Of a stretch of 64,000 bases of DNA, positions 63,095-64,000 are shown piece after piece; position 1 is the first letter of the stretch, and every line of letters begins with the position of its first letter. The notes below the pieces were generated by a model that made no database searches, was not told where the DNA came from, and saw only the letters and a list, made by a program, of their open reading frames with translations. Position numbers and translations under genes: made by a program. The DNA is from an uncultured bacterium (lineage in GTDB: Bacteria > Verrucomicrobiota > Kiritimatiellia > RFP12 > UBA1067), in NCBI GenBank assembly GCA_900547945.1, contig URIT01000001.1, positions 1 through 64,000 on the forward strand. The letters run 5' to 3'.

Positions 63095-63818
63095 ATGAAA
63101 AAGAAAGTTGAGGGATGTTGGCCCGTACGGACTTTGGTCCGTGCGTGTCTTCTGTTGGGCCTGTTGCCGGCGGTCTGTCCGGCGGCGGCGGAGAATCTGC
63201 GTTCGCCGCGCGATGCGCGCGCGTGGAGCGTGCTGCTGCAGGCGGACGAGACGCTGCGGTGGCGGTGGCATGCCGAGGCGACGGCGGCGACGCTCACGGC
63301 CTCGAACCTCCTCACGGGCGTCGCGGCGACGTCCGCGCCCGTCGTGCGCGGCGGCGACGTCGACGGCCGCGTCCCACAGCGCGCCCGTGCGCGGGCCGCC
63401 GCACAGCAGGTACGCCTGCAGGCACGCGACGGGGCGCAGGCGCTTGCCGCCGTGCAGCACGAACGCCTTCGCCGCCGTGTACAGCCGCCTGCAGATCGGC
63501 ATGCGCGCGGGTACCGTGTTCACGACGACGGAGGCCCAGGCGTTCCACGAACTCCAGGAGCCGAAGCCGTTTGCCTGGTCGGACGCCTGGACGGGCCGCG
63601 AGGCGGCGGCGGCGGCGCTCGTCGTCGCGGACGAGACGGGCGCGCCCGTCAGCGCATCGGACCTGCCGGCGGCGGGCGGCTGGGGCGTCCTTGATCCGCG
63701 CGCCGCGTTCGCACGCCGCTACGGGGCGTTCGACGTGTCGGTCGTCTTCGACGGGGAGGCCGCCTTGTCGGCGCGCCTCGTGCGACCGAACCTGGGCACC
63801 TTGTTGTTCATCCGCTAG
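63095..63818 (+). pseudogene. Secreted surface protein interrupted by a foreign 157-bp piece
   Basis: The first part (63095-63349) gives a signal peptide (about 1-32) and a mature start ENLRSPRDARAWSV to SAPVVR. The last part (63507-63818, another frame) gives AGTVFTTTEAQAFHELQ to the end PNLGTLLFIR. The 157 bases in between encode, on the other strand, a polyprenyl synthase fragment. Removing them between two TGCGCG copies joins ...VVR and AGT... in one 188-residue frame. As it stands the protein would be truncated. The tail GTLLFIR resembles those of the proteins ending at 7424 and 30756. Function unknown. Confidence 0.75.
63351..63507 (-). pseudogene. Internal fragment of a polyprenyl diphosphate synthase gene
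   Basis: Read on the minus strand, the piece encodes about 52 residues: CRRLYTAAKAFVLHGGKRLR, then PVACLQAYLLCGG and GALWDAAVDVAAA. GGKRLRP is the first conserved region of trans-isoprenyl diphosphate synthases (IspA/IspB type). The catalytic DDxxD regions are absent. TGCGCG is present at 63345-63350 and 63502-63507, at the two edges. It is not part of any local operon. Confidence 0.7.
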
Positions 63819-63823
63819 GGGGC

Positions 63824-64000
63824 ATGACCATGAAGAAAATCGTGTTTGCCTGTTCGCTGTTCCTGTTCTCCGCCGCGTCGGCCGCATCCGTCCCCTGCCC
63901 CTGCACGTTCCGGCAGAACTGGCCGTGGGACGCGCGCCTCTTCATCGACGCGACGCTTCCAGAGGGGACGAACGACCTGACGCTCGCCGCCTCCTTCGCC
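63824..64000 (+). CDS. Start of a secreted protein (runs off the window)
   Basis: Two in-frame ATGs, at 63824 and 63830, open a frame that is still open at the window end (59 codons from the first). MKKIVFACSLFLFSAASAA is a clear signal peptide with cleavage near ASA. The mature part starts SVPCPCTFRQNWPWDARLF. No family is recognised. It lies 5 bases after the interrupted surface-protein gene and probably shares its G-tract promoter. Confidence 0.75.
   Translation, partial: MTMKKIVFACSLFLFSAASAASVPCPCTFRQNWPWDARLFIDATLPEGTNDLTLAASFA

Noticed and set aside
62996..63523. A functional minus-strand prenyl synthase gene
   Set aside because: Only about 52 codons look like the enzyme. The rest of the frame is antisense to the surface-protein start and promoter, and the DDxxD motifs are missing.

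Overview
The window looks like the chromosome of a GC-rich, diderm, carbohydrate-degrading bacterium. It carries an LpxL-type lipid A acyltransferase and many exported glycoside hydrolases. Several enzymes that are normally cytoplasmic (Gfo/Idh/MocA, enolase-superfamily, sugar epimerase) carry Tat or lipoprotein leaders, and there is a V-type ATPase B subunit. This mix fits the PVC superphylum, and Kiritimatiellota-like gut or sediment bacteria are my best guess. The placement is inference only: there is no rRNA or other marker gene to confirm it. I saw no tRNA, rRNA, CRISPR array, prophage or intact transposase.

Layout. 1-4044: hisA, an M16 peptidase, rsmE and a GntR/LacI-type sugar regulator. 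4212-9929: three secreted carbohydrate-related genes (a GH5-like enzyme, a three-module surface protein and a large GH-like enzyme), ending in an array of hairpin repeats. 10136-14187 (minus): a tightly coupled signalling operon of PAS histidine kinase, sigma54 response regulator, exported Cys-rich zinc-finger protein and Ser/Thr kinase. 14352-19144: a sugar operon (exported TIM-barrel epimerase, exported enolase-superfamily protein, manA, ROK kinase, SIS isomerase). 19263-21667: a nucleoside hydrolase-like protein and a UDP-sugar pyrophosphorylase. 21691-26768 (minus): thrC, a double-ACT protein, a phenylacetate-CoA-ligase-like enzyme, hisC and two paralogous lipoproteins. 26959-30756: a large LamG/beta-strand surface protein. 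30863-37786: a complete four-gene Wadjet (JetABCD) anti-plasmid system with a truncated vsr gene directly behind it. 38037-44703: a GH78-like rhamnosidase, a sugar-permease fragment, an FtsB-like protein, a HELTH membrane protein, hemW, a leucine-rich-repeat lipoprotein and a MATE exporter. 44971-48130: fabD, fabG, acpP and ruvB. 48127-52674: two GH-like enzymes. 52905-56322: a lone V-ATPase B subunit (minus) and etfBA. 56399-62952: a GH-A enzyme, LpxL, a GH36-like enzyme and a Gfo/Idh/MocA protein. 63095-64000: a disrupted surface protein and the start of another secreted protein.

Genes are packed with many 4-base ATGA/GTGA overlaps, so translation is probably coupled within operons. No gene-free stretch exceeds 300 bases; the larger gaps hold palindromic repeats, gene fragments or promoters.

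The most unusual observations are at the ends of genes and between them. (1) A surface-protein gene at 63095-63818 is interrupted by a 157-bp piece that, read backwards, encodes the GGKRLRP region of a polyprenyl diphosphate synthase. It is flanked by TGCGCG repeats, and its removal restores one open frame exactly. (2) The promoter of that gene has a G10 tract between its -35 and -10 elements, a candidate phase-variation switch. (3) Other short gene fragments (vsr 5' end, ABC-permease 3' end, a decayed reading frame after the MATE gene) lie nearby, as if small fragments are repeatedly captured or left behind. (4) A dispersed palindromic repeat family ends in a constant CTCCCG tail. (5) Three secreted proteins share a C-terminal hydrophobic tail ending in Arg. 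(6) Several -10 boxes sit only 8-13 nt before the start codon, implying leaderless mRNAs.
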